From Rhodoferax lithotrophicus (GTDB taxonomy: Bacteria > Pseudomonadota > Gammaproteobacteria > Burkholderiales > Burkholderiaceae_C): DNA of 64,000 nucleotides. The notes under the pieces were generated by a model that did no database searches, was not told the origin of the DNA, and was given only the letters and a program-made list of their open reading frames with translations. The stretch lies in contig NZ_AP024238.1 of NCBI RefSeq assembly GCF_019973615.1, forward strand, positions 3,431,989 to 3,495,988. The letters run 5' to 3'. The stretch's first letter is position 1. The number at the start of each line of letters is the position of its first letter. Shown here in pieces: positions 8,436 through 17,558 of the stretch. The position numbers and the translations under genes were made by a program.

Positions 8436-9746
8436 TTAATTCTGTGCCATCAGCTCATCAAACGTCACCGATTTCTCACTCACCTTAGCTTTGGAGAGCA
8501 CAAAGTCAGTCACATTGTTCTCAAGCACAAGGGCTTCCACTTCCGCCAAGCGATTGTTGTCGCTGAAATACCAACGCTCAACTTCTGCGGGTTTTTCATA
8601 GCTAGCAGCCAACTCCTGAATATGCGCCTTAATTTGATCCATGGTAGCTTGCAGGGCATTGGCACGTACCAACTCAGCCACGACCAAACCCAAACGTACG
8701 CGGCGCTCAGCTTGTGGCTTGAACACATCTTCAGGAATAGCTACTTTATCCGCGTCTTTAATACCGCGTTGCTTCAAATCAGCACGCGCTCCCTCAAGCA
8801 GGCGTTGCACTTCAGCCTGAACGCTAGCATTGGGTAAATCCAACTCAGCCTTGGAAACCAAAGCATCCATCACTGCGGCTTTATTACGACTCAGCAAACG
8901 GGATTTCACCTCACGATCAAGATTCTTCTTGATGTCAGTACGCAAACCTTCCACCGTTGCATCTTCAATACCCAAAGATTTAGCCAAGGCTTCGTTTACT
9001 TCGGGCAAATGAGCAGCTTCGATCTTCTTCACCGTCACCATGAAATCAGCGGTTTTGCCCGCGACATCTTTGCCATGGTAATCGGCCGGGAAAGCCAAGG
9101 GAAAGGTTTTGCTTTCGCCAGATTTCATACCGCGTGTGGCTTCCTCAAACTCTTTGAGCATCTGACCATCACCCAAAATAAACTGGAAATCCGCAGCCTT
9201 GCCACCCTCAAAGGTCTCACCATCAATCTTGCCTTCAAAGTCAACCGTCACACGATCACCATCTTGGGCGGCTGCATCATGCGGACGCTGTGAAAAGGTA
9301 CGACGCTGTTTTCGCAAAATATCAACCGTCTTGTCAATTGCAGAATCAGACACTTCAGTTGCAATTTTTTCAATTTCCGCCGTGCTCAAATCACCAATTT
9401 GGACTTCAGGAAAAACTTCAAACACAGCCTCAAATGTCAACTCACCTTCAGGTGCACCTTCTTTTTCATTGATTTTGGGCTGACCTGCAACACGCAGCTT
9501 GGCTTCGTTGGCAGCGTTAAAAAAAGCTTCGCCAACTTTGTCGTTCATGACTTCATATTGAACCGAATAGCCATAGCGCTGTGAAACCACGTTCATGGGC
9601 ACTTTACCTGGACGAAAACCATCCATCTTCATGGTACGTGCCAGTTTCTTCAAACGAGCAGTCACTTCAGACTGAATGGCTTGCACAGGCAGACTCAACG
9701 TCATTTTGCGTTCAAGCTTTTCAAGAGTTTCAACAACAACGGCCAT
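8436..9746 (-). CDS. tig: Trigger factor (ribosome-associated chaperone and prolyl isomerase)
   Basis: A 436-residue protein. N-terminal ribosome-binding domain with the signature region 'FRPGKVPMNVVSQRYG', middle FKBP-type isomerase domain beginning 'QDGDRVTVDFEGKIDGETF', and a C-terminal helical chaperone domain. It docks on ribosomal protein uL23 and shields nascent chains. The open frame extends 34 codons further upstream, but the start is placed at ATG 9746 because GGAGA lies 6-10 bases before it and because homologues begin at this 'MAVVVETLEKLERK'. First gene of the proteolysis block. Confidence 0.97.
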   Translation of the reverse strand: MAVVVETLEKLERKMTLSLPVQAIQSEVTARLKKLARTMKMDGFRPGKVPMNVVSQRYGYSVQYEVMNDKVGEAFFNAANEAKLRVAGQPKINEKEGAPEGELTFEAVFEVFPEVQIGDLSTAEIEKIATEVSDSAIDKTVDILRKQRRTFSQRPHDAAAQDGDRVTVDFEGKIDGETFEGGKAADFQFILGDGQMLKEFEEATRGMKSGESKTFPLAFPADYHGKDVAGKTADFMVTVKKIEAAHLPEVNEALAKSLGIEDATVEGLRTDIKKNLDREVKSRLLSRNKAAVMDALVSKAELDLPNASVQAEVQRLLEGARADLKQRGIKDADKVAIPEDVFKPQAERRVRLGLVVAELVRANALQATMDQIKAHIQELAASYEKPAEVERWYFSDNNRLAEVEALVLENNVTDFVLSKAKVSEKSVTFDELMAQN

Positions 9747-9875
9747 GGTCATTCTCCAAATTAAATAGGTGGTCAAGCGTCCGCTGCGGTAAAACTCTTG
9801 GCCATACTGCAAAGGACACAAAAAAGCTCTTACCCGGTTGCCATTCAACAGGGCAAAGTCAGCAAATTCTCATCG

Positions 9876-9962
9876 TGGTGCGCGGGGCGGGACTCGAACC
9901 CGCACAGTGTTGCCACCGTCAGGACCTAAACCTGGTGCGTCTACCAATTTCGCCACCCGCGC
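9876..9962 (-). tRNA. tRNA-Leu (anticodon UAG)
   Basis: Acceptor GCGCGGG/CCCGCGC, anticodon loop TTTAGGT gives UAG, long variable arm (class II), encoded CCA. It stands alone about 130 bases upstream of tig on the same strand. Confidence 0.95.
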
Positions 9963-10066
9963 TAACTTAACAGGGCAGCCTTAACAGCCACCCCTGGAAA
10001 TAGGTCAACTGTGGATTTTAACCCGCACTGAACCCGACATTTCATCAACCTCAACCCGCAAAGAAG

Positions 10067-10083
10067 GTTAAGAACAGCTTAAG
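10067..10083 (+). promoter_or_regulatory. PmrA/QseB-like direct-repeat box
   Basis: GTTAAG-N5-CTTAAG, two hexamers on the same face with 11-base spacing. This is the known binding pattern of the PmrA/QseB branch of OmpR-type regulators. It is 55 bases before the hemolysin-family start codon and just upstream of an AT-rich stretch that could hold the -10, a position suited to activation. No such regulator is encoded in the window next to it. Confidence 0.5.
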
Positions 10084-10137
10084 AATGATTTTTTAGACTG
10101 CCATCAACGCTTCAGTCCACCCAACCCACGTTATTCC

Positions 10138-10740
10138 ATGAACAACGCCCAACGCAAGATCTTTCAAGCACCCATGCCAACCATCTCTGCACGCCATGTG
10201 GACCAACATTCTCCACGCAGGCAGGAAGCTGAAAATTTCATCAAACGCATCTTTGCAGACCGCTACAACGCCAAAGTGACCTCGTTCACACCCAACTTGA
10301 TGGTACTGGAGCAGCGCGGAGCCATCGTTGCAGCAGCGGGCTGGCGCAGTGCCAAGGATTCAACGCTTTTTCTGGAGCGTTATCTGGACACACCCATTGA
10401 GCACGCCATGGCGCATCTTGCGCCCAGCCCCATCAGTCGTGACCGCATTGTGGAAGTGGGCCACCTGGCCGCCCAAAGACCAGGCAGCAGCATTTTCCTG
10501 TTTCGCGCCATGGCGAACTATTTGCATGCCGAAGGCTTTGAGTGGGTCGCCTCCACGGCCACACAAGAACTGGTGGGCATCTTCTCCAAGCTGGGTTTGC
10601 CACCTCTGGCACTGGCTGCGGCCAACCCAGAACGTTTGAACGGTCAGGCCAGCAACTGGGGCAGTTATTACGACACCCAGCCCATCGTTGCCGCCGGACG
10701 AATCAAAGCCGCCCTGCAACGCATGAACGCACAAGCATGA
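10138..10740 (+). CDS. Thermostable-hemolysin family protein (GNAT-like fold likely)
   Basis: A 200-residue protein resembling the T-hemolysin family first named from Vibrio delta-VPH. Recognisable parts are 'AENFIKRIFADRYNAKVTSF', the central 'GWRSAKDSTLFLERYLD', 'IVEVGHLAAQRPGSS' and 'ANYLHAEGFEWVASTAT'. No signal peptide is seen. The pattern of strands and the 'VEVGHLA' strand recall N-acyltransferases, so an acyl transfer role is as plausible as lysis; this is inference. It heads an operon: its TGA overlaps the ATG of the ligase gene. No clear Shine-Dalgarno precedes ATG 10138. Confidence 0.7.
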   Translation: MNNAQRKIFQAPMPTISARHVDQHSPRRQEAENFIKRIFADRYNAKVTSFTPNLMVLEQRGAIVAAAGWRSAKDSTLFLERYLDTPIEHAMAHLAPSPISRDRIVEVGHLAAQRPGSSIFLFRAMANYLHAEGFEWVASTATQELVGIFSKLGLPPLALAAANPERLNGQASNWGSYYDTQPIVAAGRIKAALQRMNAQA

Positions 10741-12209
10741 GTACCTCTCTCCTACTGGATGTGCTGGCGCTACGACCCGACCGCCCGGCCCTGTCCGACC
10801 ACGAGCAAAGCCTGAGCGCTGCTGAAGTCATCTCAGCGGTGCATGAGATGGCCAACAAACTCACTGATTGCCAAGTCATCGCGGTGCTGGCGGACAACAG
10901 TGTGAACTGGGTTCTGGCCGATCTGGCAGCACTGCATCTGGATGCGGTGCATTTGCCCTTGCCCACTTTTTTCAGCCCGGCGCAAATGGTCAACGCGCTG
11001 ACGCAAGCCGGTGTCGATACCGTGTTGACCGATCAGCCCGAACGAATCACCTCCTTGGGGCTAGGCTTTGAATGCCGTTGGACACAGGGCTTACTCAGCT
11101 TGATGTGCCGCCAAGCGACGCGGCCCGCCTTGCCCAAGGGTTGCGCCAAAATCTCTTTCACCTCCGGCAGCACCGGCTCCCCCAAGGGCGTTTGCCTGAG
11201 TGCCACCGGTTTGATGGCCACTGCCAAAGCCATACAAACCACCCTGTCCCCCCTGGACATTGGCAAACATCTAGCCGTTTTACCACTGAGCCTGCTGCTG
11301 GAAAACAGTGCAGGGATTTATGCCGCATTACTCAACGGCTCACAAGTCCACCTCCCCAGCTTGGCCAGTCTGGGCTGGCGTGGCATGGCCGGGTTTGACC
11401 CTGCGGCCTTGCAGCAAAGCGCCATGGCGGCTCGGCCCAACAGCATGATCCTGGTGCCCGAATTGCTGAAAGTCTGGACACTTTATTTGCTCGCCACCCA
11501 GCAACATGCACCCGACAGCCTGCGGTTTGTGGCCGTCGGTGGAGCCCATGTTGACCCGGCTCTGATCAGGCAGGCGCGGCACGCCGGAATTCCCGCCTTT
11601 GAGGGTTATGGCCTGACGGAATGTGGCTCGGTGGTCAGTCTGAACCAACCCGGCGATGAAGGCACGGGCGTGGGCCGCGTCTTGCCGCATGTGCAATTGC
11701 GCCTGGACCACGGCGAAGTTCACCTGCAGACATCCGCCTTTCTGGGCTACACCGGCAGCCCTGCCTTACCCGCACAAGCCTCGCACGAATTCGCTACCGG
11801 CGACTTGGGCCAGCTGGATGCACAAGGCCACTTGCATTTGATGGGCCGCAGCAAAAACCTGCTGATCAGCAGCTTTGGTCGCAACATTTCACCCGAATGG
11901 GTCGAATCCGTGCTGCTGGCGCAAAACGCGATTCTGCAAGCCGTGGTCCTGGGTGATGCCCGCCCCTGGTTGGCGGCTGTGGTCGTGCCGATGCCTGGCA
12001 TGACCCAGGCTCAAGTTGATGCGGCCATCTCACAAGCCAATACACAACTTCCTGACTATGCTCGCGTCAAACGCTGGCTCATCAGTGCGCCAATGACTCT
12101 GACCAACGGTTTGGCCACCGGCAATGGCCGCCCCATGCGCAGCGCGATTGCCCAACACTTTGCCCAGGCCATCGACTCCCTTTACAGCACAGAAGAGACC
12201 ACCTCATGA
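10737..12209 (+). CDS. AMP-forming acyl-CoA synthetase / acyl-activating enzyme
   Basis: A 490-residue member of the adenylate-forming superfamily. The P-loop-like motif is 'ISFTSGSTGSPKG', the A5 motif is 'EGYGLTECGSV', the A7 region is 'FATGDLGQLDAQGHLHLMGR', and the hinge follows in 'SKNLLISSFGRNISPEWVE'. Such enzymes activate a carboxylic acid with ATP and pass it to CoA or a carrier; the acid is unknown. The frame is open further upstream, but ATG 10737 ('MSTSLLLDVLAL') overlaps the previous stop as ATGA and fits family length. The ORF is somewhat shorter than long-chain ligases. Next gene overlaps as ATGA as well. Confidence 0.85.
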   Translation: MSTSLLLDVLALRPDRPALSDHEQSLSAAEVISAVHEMANKLTDCQVIAVLADNSVNWVLADLAALHLDAVHLPLPTFFSPAQMVNALTQAGVDTVLTDQPERITSLGLGFECRWTQGLLSLMCRQATRPALPKGCAKISFTSGSTGSPKGVCLSATGLMATAKAIQTTLSPLDIGKHLAVLPLSLLLENSAGIYAALLNGSQVHLPSLASLGWRGMAGFDPAALQQSAMAARPNSMILVPELLKVWTLYLLATQQHAPDSLRFVAVGGAHVDPALIRQARHAGIPAFEGYGLTECGSVVSLNQPGDEGTGVGRVLPHVQLRLDHGEVHLQTSAFLGYTGSPALPAQASHEFATGDLGQLDAQGHLHLMGRSKNLLISSFGRNISPEWVESVLLAQNAILQAVVLGDARPWLAAVVVPMPGMTQAQVDAAISQANTQLPDYARVKRWLISAPMTLTNGLATGNGRPMRSAIAQHFAQAIDSLYSTEETTS

Positions 12210-12871
12210 CGTTTTACGAACAACTCATCAGCGCCACCGAAGTCAACCGCGGCTATCTGCTGTCAGCCCCGCTGGTTTCTGACTGTTTGCAAGGGCGTGC
12301 CCAACTCAAAGACTACCTGGCCTTTCTCAGCCAGGCCTACCACCATGTGCGTCACACCACACCACTGCTGATGTCACTCGGCGGGCGCTTGCCCGAGCGG
12401 CTGGCCTGGCTGCGCCGCGCTGTGGCTGAGTACATTGAAGAAGAAATTGGCCATGAAGAATGGATTCTGAATGACATCAGCGCCGCCGGTGGCGATGCCG
12501 ATGCGGTGCGGGCCAGCCGCCCCGACCTGCCCGCCGAACTGATGGTGGCTTATGCCTACGACCTGATTAACCGTGGCAACCCGGCCGGTTTTTTCGGCAT
12601 GGTGTTTGTGCTGGAGGGCACCAGCGTGGCCCTGGCCCTGATGGCTGCCGACAAAATTCAGCACGCGCTGCAACTACCTGATACCGCCTTCTCCTACCTG
12701 CGCTCCCACGGCACACTCGACCAGGAACACACCAAACACCTGGCCGTCTTGCTGGAACAAATGACCCCCGAAGACCAGCAGGAAGTGCTGCGCTGCGCCA
12801 AGGTGTTTTACAAACTCTATGGCGACGTGTTCCGGGGTTTGACCGACACACAGGTGGCCCCATGCAACTGA
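12206..12871 (+). CDS. Haem-oxygenase-like diiron oxidase (HDO) family protein
   Basis: A 221-residue all-helical protein of the TenA/PqqC/CADD-like group. It keeps a complete six-residue iron ligand set with the spacing known from UndA-type enzymes: E80-x2-H83 in 'EEEIGHEEW', E137 in 'VFVLEGTS', and H168-x3-D172-x2-H175 in 'SHGTLDQEH'. That separates it from thiaminase TenA, which lacks the metal site. HDO enzymes use O2 for oxidative cleavage, decarboxylation or N-oxygenation of small acids. Its place after an acid-activating ligase and before a reductase suggests a fatty-acid or amino-acid derived substrate. The start overlaps the ligase stop; the stop overlaps the SDR start by ten bases. 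Confidence 0.78.
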   Translation: MTFYEQLISATEVNRGYLLSAPLVSDCLQGRAQLKDYLAFLSQAYHHVRHTTPLLMSLGGRLPERLAWLRRAVAEYIEEEIGHEEWILNDISAAGGDADAVRASRPDLPAELMVAYAYDLINRGNPAGFFGMVFVLEGTSVALALMAADKIQHALQLPDTAFSYLRSHGTLDQEHTKHLAVLLEQMTPEDQQEVLRCAKVFYKLYGDVFRGLTDTQVAPCN

Positions 12872-13653
12872 ACTCTGCCCGCGTCGTCCTCACGGGAGCC
12901 AGCGGCGGCCTGGGCCAGACCCTGGCGCAACAGCTGGTGCAGCATGGAGCCCATGTGCTGCTGGCGGGGCGCGATGCAGCCAAACTCCAGGCGCTGGCCA
13001 ACCGACTCGGCAGTGCCTCCCACATCTGCGTGGCCGACCTGACACAAACTCAAGGCGTTGCAGATCTGACCCAAGCAGCCCAAACATTCAAAGCCAATGT
13101 ATTGATCAACAATGCCGGCATCAGCGCCTTTGGCCTGCTGCAAGACCAAACCTGGGACACGGTTGAGCAGGTGATACAAACCAACCTGATGGCCCCGTTG
13201 CGGCTGACCCATGCCTTGTTGCCCCACCTGCTCAGCCAGCCACAGGCCAGCATTGTTAATGTGGGTTCGGCCTTTGGCAGCTTGCCCTTTGCCGGTTTTG
13301 CTGCCTATTCCAGCGCTAAGGCCGGCCTACGCGGGTTTTCTCAAAGCTTGCGTCGGGAATTGGCCAACAGCCAAGTCCACGTGTTACATGTCGCCCCGCG
13401 TGCCATCAACACCGCGCTCAACAGCCCAGCTGTCAATGCCCTCAACCGCGCGCTGGGCAATACCAGTGACAGCCCTGAAGCCGTGGCGACCCACCTGCTG
13501 AATGCCTTGGCCCAAAACCGCAGCGAGTTACACATTGGCTTTCCAGAGCGCCTGTTTGCCTGGCTCAACGGCTTTGCCCCCGCTCTGATTGACCGTGGCC
13601 TGGCCGGCAAACTGGCCACCATTCAACAACATGCCCAAACCCCTCAACCCTGA
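12862..13653 (+). CDS. Short-chain dehydrogenase/reductase (classical SDR)
   Basis: A 263-residue SDR. The cofactor motif is 'LTGASGGLGQTLA' (TGxxxGxG), the NNAG motif is 'LINNAGISAF', and the active site is Ser in 'IVNVGSAF' with Tyr-x3-Lys in 'AAYSSAKAGLRGFS'. All catalytic residues are present, so it should be an active NAD(P)H-dependent oxidoreductase. It overlaps the diiron gene by ten bases and is followed after 12 bases by a TPR gene, so it belongs to the same operon. The C-terminal 30 residues end in a hydrophobic 'GFAPALIDRGLAGKL' seen in fatty-acyl or sphingoid SDRs, weakly suggesting a lipid substrate. Confidence 0.88.
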   Translation: MQLNSARVVLTGASGGLGQTLAQQLVQHGAHVLLAGRDAAKLQALANRLGSASHICVADLTQTQGVADLTQAAQTFKANVLINNAGISAFGLLQDQTWDTVEQVIQTNLMAPLRLTHALLPHLLSQPQASIVNVGSAFGSLPFAGFAAYSSAKAGLRGFSQSLRRELANSQVHVLHVAPRAINTALNSPAVNALNRALGNTSDSPEAVATHLLNALAQNRSELHIGFPERLFAWLNGFAPALIDRGLAGKLATIQQHAQTPQP

Positions 13654-13665
13654 CACCCTGCCATC

Positions 13666-14304
13666 ATGAAAAAAACCTTCATCCGCCTCCCGCTGGCTGC
13701 CCTGCTTTTGAGTGCCGGCCTGTGTTTTGCCAGCAACAACGACACGCTGGTGCGCCCGATTCAAGACCAATGGGCCCAGATCAAATACAAGCAAGATGCC
13801 AAGCAGCACGCTGACGCTTACCGCGCCCTGGCAGAACTTGCTGGCAAATTGGCTGAAAGCCACCCCACCCAGGCCGAACCGCTGATCTGGCAAGGTATTG
13901 CCGTCTCCAGCGAAGCCGGAGCCAAAGGCGGCCTGGGCGCACTGTCACTGGCCAAACAAGCCAAATTGCTGTTTGAGCAAGCCATTCAGCTTGACGGCAG
14001 CGCCCTTGATGGCTCGGCCTACACCAGCCTGGCCACGCTGTACGCCAAGGTACCTGGCTGGCCGCTGGGTTTTGGAGACAAGGCCAAAGCCGACGAGTTG
14101 TTCAAAAAAGCCCTGGCCCTGAACCCGCAAGGCATTGACAGCAACTTTTTGTACGCCGACTTCCTGGCCGATCAAGGCAAAAACCCTGAAGCCGCCAAAC
14201 ATCTGGATGCTGCCCTCAAGGCCGCTCCACGCCCTGGGCGTGAAATGGCCGACGCAGGCCGCAAACAAGAGATTGAGGCCCTGCTGAAGAAGGTCAAGCC
14301 CTGA
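13666..14304 (+). CDS. Exported TPR protein of the diiron operon
   Basis: A 212-residue protein with a clear Sec signal peptide (MKKTFIRLPLAALLLSAGLCFA, cleavage after FA). It then has TPR-like helices, including 'AKLLFEQAIQLDGSALDG' and 'ADELFKKALALNPQGID'. It is most likely periplasmic; no lipobox is seen. No enzymatic motif is visible and a scaffold role is a guess. It ends the operon that begins at 10138 and converges on the RND genes. Confidence 0.7.
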   Translation: MKKTFIRLPLAALLLSAGLCFASNNDTLVRPIQDQWAQIKYKQDAKQHADAYRALAELAGKLAESHPTQAEPLIWQGIAVSSEAGAKGGLGALSLAKQAKLLFEQAIQLDGSALDGSAYTSLATLYAKVPGWPLGFGDKAKADELFKKALALNPQGIDSNFLYADFLADQGKNPEAAKHLDAALKAAPRPGREMADAGRKQEIEALLKKVKP

Positions 14305-14312
14305 AAATTTAT

Positions 14313-14371
14313 AAAAAATCAGGCTCTAGCGCTCATACAACAAGCGCTAGAAGCTATCATTAATATAGCAA
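14313..14371 (+). repeat. Short palindromic repeat, copy 2 (between convergent genes)
   Basis: Perfect inverted repeat CTAGCGCT (14326-14333) / AGCGCTAG (14343-14350) followed by AAGCTATCATTAATATAGCAA. It fills the 88-base gap between the converging TPR and RND genes, where its hairpin could also act as a terminator. Confidence 0.85.
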
Positions 14372-14392
14372 ACTTACAACCAGCCCAACTCA

Positions 14393-17300
14393 CTACTTGC
14401 TGCTGGGTGTCACTCTAAACCAAGCCGCGTACATGGCGGGCAAGGCCAGTAGCGTCAGCACCGTCGCCACAATCAGGCCGCCCATGATGGCCACTGCCAT
14501 CGGCCCCCAGAACACCGAGCGTGACAGTGGAATCATGGCCAGCACCGCCGCCGCAGCGGTCAGCACAATCGGGCGCAAGCGGCGCGTGGCGGCCCCCACA
14601 ATCGCCTCCCAGGCCAGCACACCCCGGGCACGGTCTTGCTCGATCTGGTCAATCAAGATCACCGAGTTGCGCTGAATCATGCCCATCAAGGCAATCACCC
14701 CCAGCAGCGCGACAAAACCAAACGGCCGGTTCAGCAGCAACAGCGCTCCCGCCACACCGGCAATTCCCAGCGGCCCGGTCAGAAACACCAGTACCGCGCG
14801 GCTGAAGCTGTGCAACTGCAACATCAGCAAGGTGAAGGTAATAAACAGCATGATCGGAATACCCGCCACAATGCTTGAAGAACCCTTGGCACTTTCTGCC
14901 ACGGCCCCTGCTACCTCAATGTGGTACGCAGCTTGCCCGGCTTGGGCCCACTTGGCTTCCAGGCTTTTAAGCTCAGGCAAGAGCTGATTGGTCACCGTCG
15001 CGCCCTGCAGGCCTTCCACCAGGTCGCTTTGCACGGTGATGGCGTAATCACGGCTCTCGCGCCACATCACACCCGGCTCCCAGGTGAACACCGGTTTGGC
15101 AATTTGCGTCAAGGGGATCGACTTGCCGGAGGCGGTGGGCACATAGGCGTTGCCAATGTCGGTGATGGCGTTACGCTCGTCCAGCGGCTGGCGCAGCACG
15201 ATATCGATCAACTTGTCACCCTCGCGGTACTGCCCGACGATGCTGCCACTCAAAATGGTTTTGGTGGCCGTGGCAATCGACTGGCTGGTGACCCCCAGCG
15301 CCCGCGCCTTGGTTTGATCCACCTCCAGCCGCATGACCTTGATGGATTCGTTCCAGTTGTCATTCACCCCACGCGTATTGGGGTTCAAACGCATCGCTGC
15401 TTTCACCTCGTCAGCTCGCTCGCGCAGCACAATGGGGTCTTGCCCAATAACGCGAAACTGCACCGGGTAGGGTACCGGTGGGCCATTGGACAACAGCTTG
15501 ACACGACCACGCACCTCAGGAAACTCCTGCGCCAGCAACGCAGGCAACTTTTTCCGCAAGACTTCGCGGGTGGGCAAATCCTGGGGCAACACAATCAGCT
15601 GCGAGACATTGGTTTGCTGGAACACCTGCTCCAGCGGCAGGTAAAAGCGTGGCACACCCGAGCCCACCCATTGGGTCACCGAACTCACCCCCGGTTCAGC
15701 CATCAGACGGGCTTCCACCCGTTTGGCCACCGCCTCGGTGGCGGCAAATGAGGAGCCTTCGGCAGACCACAAATCCACCATCAGTTCAGGCCGGCTCGAA
15801 TCCGGGAAGAACTGCTGCTGCACCCGGCCCATGCCCACCATACCCAACCCGAACAATGCCACGGTAGCGGCAATGGTGATCCAGCGGTGCCGAATACAGG
15901 CGTTCACGGTCTTTTGAAAGACACTGTAGAACGGGGTGTCGTACATGTCATGGACACCTGGCTGCTCCCCGGCTTGCACCTGCACATGAGGGGGTGCTTT
16001 CAGGAACCGGGTACCCAGATACGGCACAAAATACACCGACACCATCCAGGACAGCACCAGCGCAATCACCGTCACCGCAAAAATCGCAAAGGTGTACTCC
16101 CCCACCGTGCTTTTGGCCAGACCAATCGGCAAAAAGCCCGCCGCAGTGATCAAGGTGCCGGTGAGCATGGGCATGGCGGTGATCTCGTAGGCAAACGTGG
16201 CCGCGCGCACCTTGTCAAAGCCCTCTTCCATCTTGCGCACCATCATCTCCACGGCAATGATGGCATCGTCCACCAGCAGCCCCAACGCAATGATGAGTGA
16301 GCCGAGCGAGATTTTGTGCAGCCCAATACCCCAGTAATTCATGGCCAGAAAGGTCATGGCCATCACCAGCGGAATGGTGATGCCCACCACCAAACCAGGC
16401 CTGGCATCCAGCATCCAGCGCTTGTACAGCGGCTGCTTGCCAGGGCGTTTGTGTAACCCCAGGCTGATGAAACTCACGGCCAGCACAATGGAAACCGCCT
16501 CAATCAACACCCGTACAAACTCATTCACCGAGGTGGCCACCGACTTGGGCTGATCCTGAATCTGCCCCAGCGTCACCCCCGCTGGCAAGGTCTTGCTGAG
16601 GTGTTCCGTGGTTTTTTCCAACGCTTTGCCCAGGGCAATGATGTCCCCCCCCTTGGTCATCGACACCCCTAGCGCAATCACCTCCTGGCCCTGATAGCGC
16701 ACCTTGACGCTGGGCGGGTCCACATACGCGCGCTTGATATCAGCAATGTCCCCCAGGCGCAACTGGTTGGCTCCGGCACGGATCGGCATGGCACGCAACT
16801 CCTCAATCGCCTTGAATTGCCCATCCACCCGCACCTGCACCACATCCAGCGGCGTTTGCACCGCGCCCGCCGACTCCACCGCGTTTTGCTGACCCAGCTG
16901 GGCGATGACGGCATTCATGTCCAGACCCAGCTGCACCAGGCGCTTTTGCGAGATTTCAATGAACAGCTTTTCGTCCTGCACCCCAAACAGCTCCACCTTG
17001 GCCACATCAGGCACATGCAGCAATTGCTGGCGCACTTCATCGGCAAAGGTTTTCACCTCGGCATAACTGAAGCCTGGCGCTTGCAAGGCGTAAATCACGC
17101 CATACACATCGCCAAAATCATCGTTGAAAAAGGGCCCCACCACGCCTTGCGGCAAAGTGCCGCGCATGTCGCCAATCTTCTTGCGCACCTGGTACCACAC
17201 GTTGGCCACGTCCGGGCCCCGTGCATAGTCCTTGATCTGGAAAGTGATCTGCGACTCGCCCGGCTTGGAATAACTGCGGATGATGTCCGAGTACGGCACC

Positions 17301-17551
17301 TCTTGCAGCGTGCGCTCCAGCTTGTCGGTCACCTGCTCGGCCATTTGCTGGCTGGTGGCACCAGGCCAGTAGGTGCGTACCACCATGGCACGAAAGGTAA
17401 ACGGCGGGTCTTCATCCTGCCCAAGCTGAAAGTAGGCAGACACGCCCAACACCATCAGCACAATCATCAGAAAACGCGTCAGCGGCGCATGCTCAATAGC
17501 CCAGCGCGAGAGGTTAAAACCCTGTTCAGGGTGCAAGTGGCTTTCACTCAT
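14393..17551 (-). CDS. RND-family multidrug efflux transporter, inner-membrane pump
   Basis: A 1052-residue RND permease. TM1 is at about residues 25-45 ('FLMIVLMVLGVSAYF'). The proton-relay double Asp lies in TM4 ('LGLLVDDAIIAVEMM'), followed by 'PIGLAKSTVGEYTFAIFAVTVIALVLSWMVS' type TM segments, and the second half repeats the fold ('MIQRNSVILIDQIEQDRARG'). It works with a periplasmic adaptor (next gene upstream) and an outer-membrane channel not present here. Start ATG 17551 is seven bases after the adaptor stop. Substrates cannot be told; the divergent family (AcrB-like but with short loops) is common in Burkholderiales. Confidence 0.93.
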   Translation of the reverse strand: MSESHLHPEQGFNLSRWAIEHAPLTRFLMIVLMVLGVSAYFQLGQDEDPPFTFRAMVVRTYWPGATSQQMAEQVTDKLERTLQEVPYSDIIRSYSKPGESQITFQIKDYARGPDVANVWYQVRKKIGDMRGTLPQGVVGPFFNDDFGDVYGVIYALQAPGFSYAEVKTFADEVRQQLLHVPDVAKVELFGVQDEKLFIEISQKRLVQLGLDMNAVIAQLGQQNAVESAGAVQTPLDVVQVRVDGQFKAIEELRAMPIRAGANQLRLGDIADIKRAYVDPPSVKVRYQGQEVIALGVSMTKGGDIIALGKALEKTTEHLSKTLPAGVTLGQIQDQPKSVATSVNEFVRVLIEAVSIVLAVSFISLGLHKRPGKQPLYKRWMLDARPGLVVGITIPLVMAMTFLAMNYWGIGLHKISLGSLIIALGLLVDDAIIAVEMMVRKMEEGFDKVRAATFAYEITAMPMLTGTLITAAGFLPIGLAKSTVGEYTFAIFAVTVIALVLSWMVSVYFVPYLGTRFLKAPPHVQVQAGEQPGVHDMYDTPFYSVFQKTVNACIRHRWITIAATVALFGLGMVGMGRVQQQFFPDSSRPELMVDLWSAEGSSFAATEAVAKRVEARLMAEPGVSSVTQWVGSGVPRFYLPLEQVFQQTNVSQLIVLPQDLPTREVLRKKLPALLAQEFPEVRGRVKLLSNGPPVPYPVQFRVIGQDPIVLRERADEVKAAMRLNPNTRGVNDNWNESIKVMRLEVDQTKARALGVTSQSIATATKTILSGSIVGQYREGDKLIDIVLRQPLDERNAITDIGNAYVPTASGKSIPLTQIAKPVFTWEPGVMWRESRDYAITVQSDLVEGLQGATVTNQLLPELKSLEAKWAQAGQAAYHIEVAGAVAESAKGSSSIVAGIPIMLFITFTLLMLQLHSFSRAVLVFLTGPLGIAGVAGALLLLNRPFGFVALLGVIALMGMIQRNSVILIDQIEQDRARGVLAWEAIVGAATRRLRPIVLTAAAAVLAMIPLSRSVFWGPMAVAIMGGLIVATVLTLLALPAMYAAWFRVTPSSK

Positions 17552-17558
17552 AACCCGC

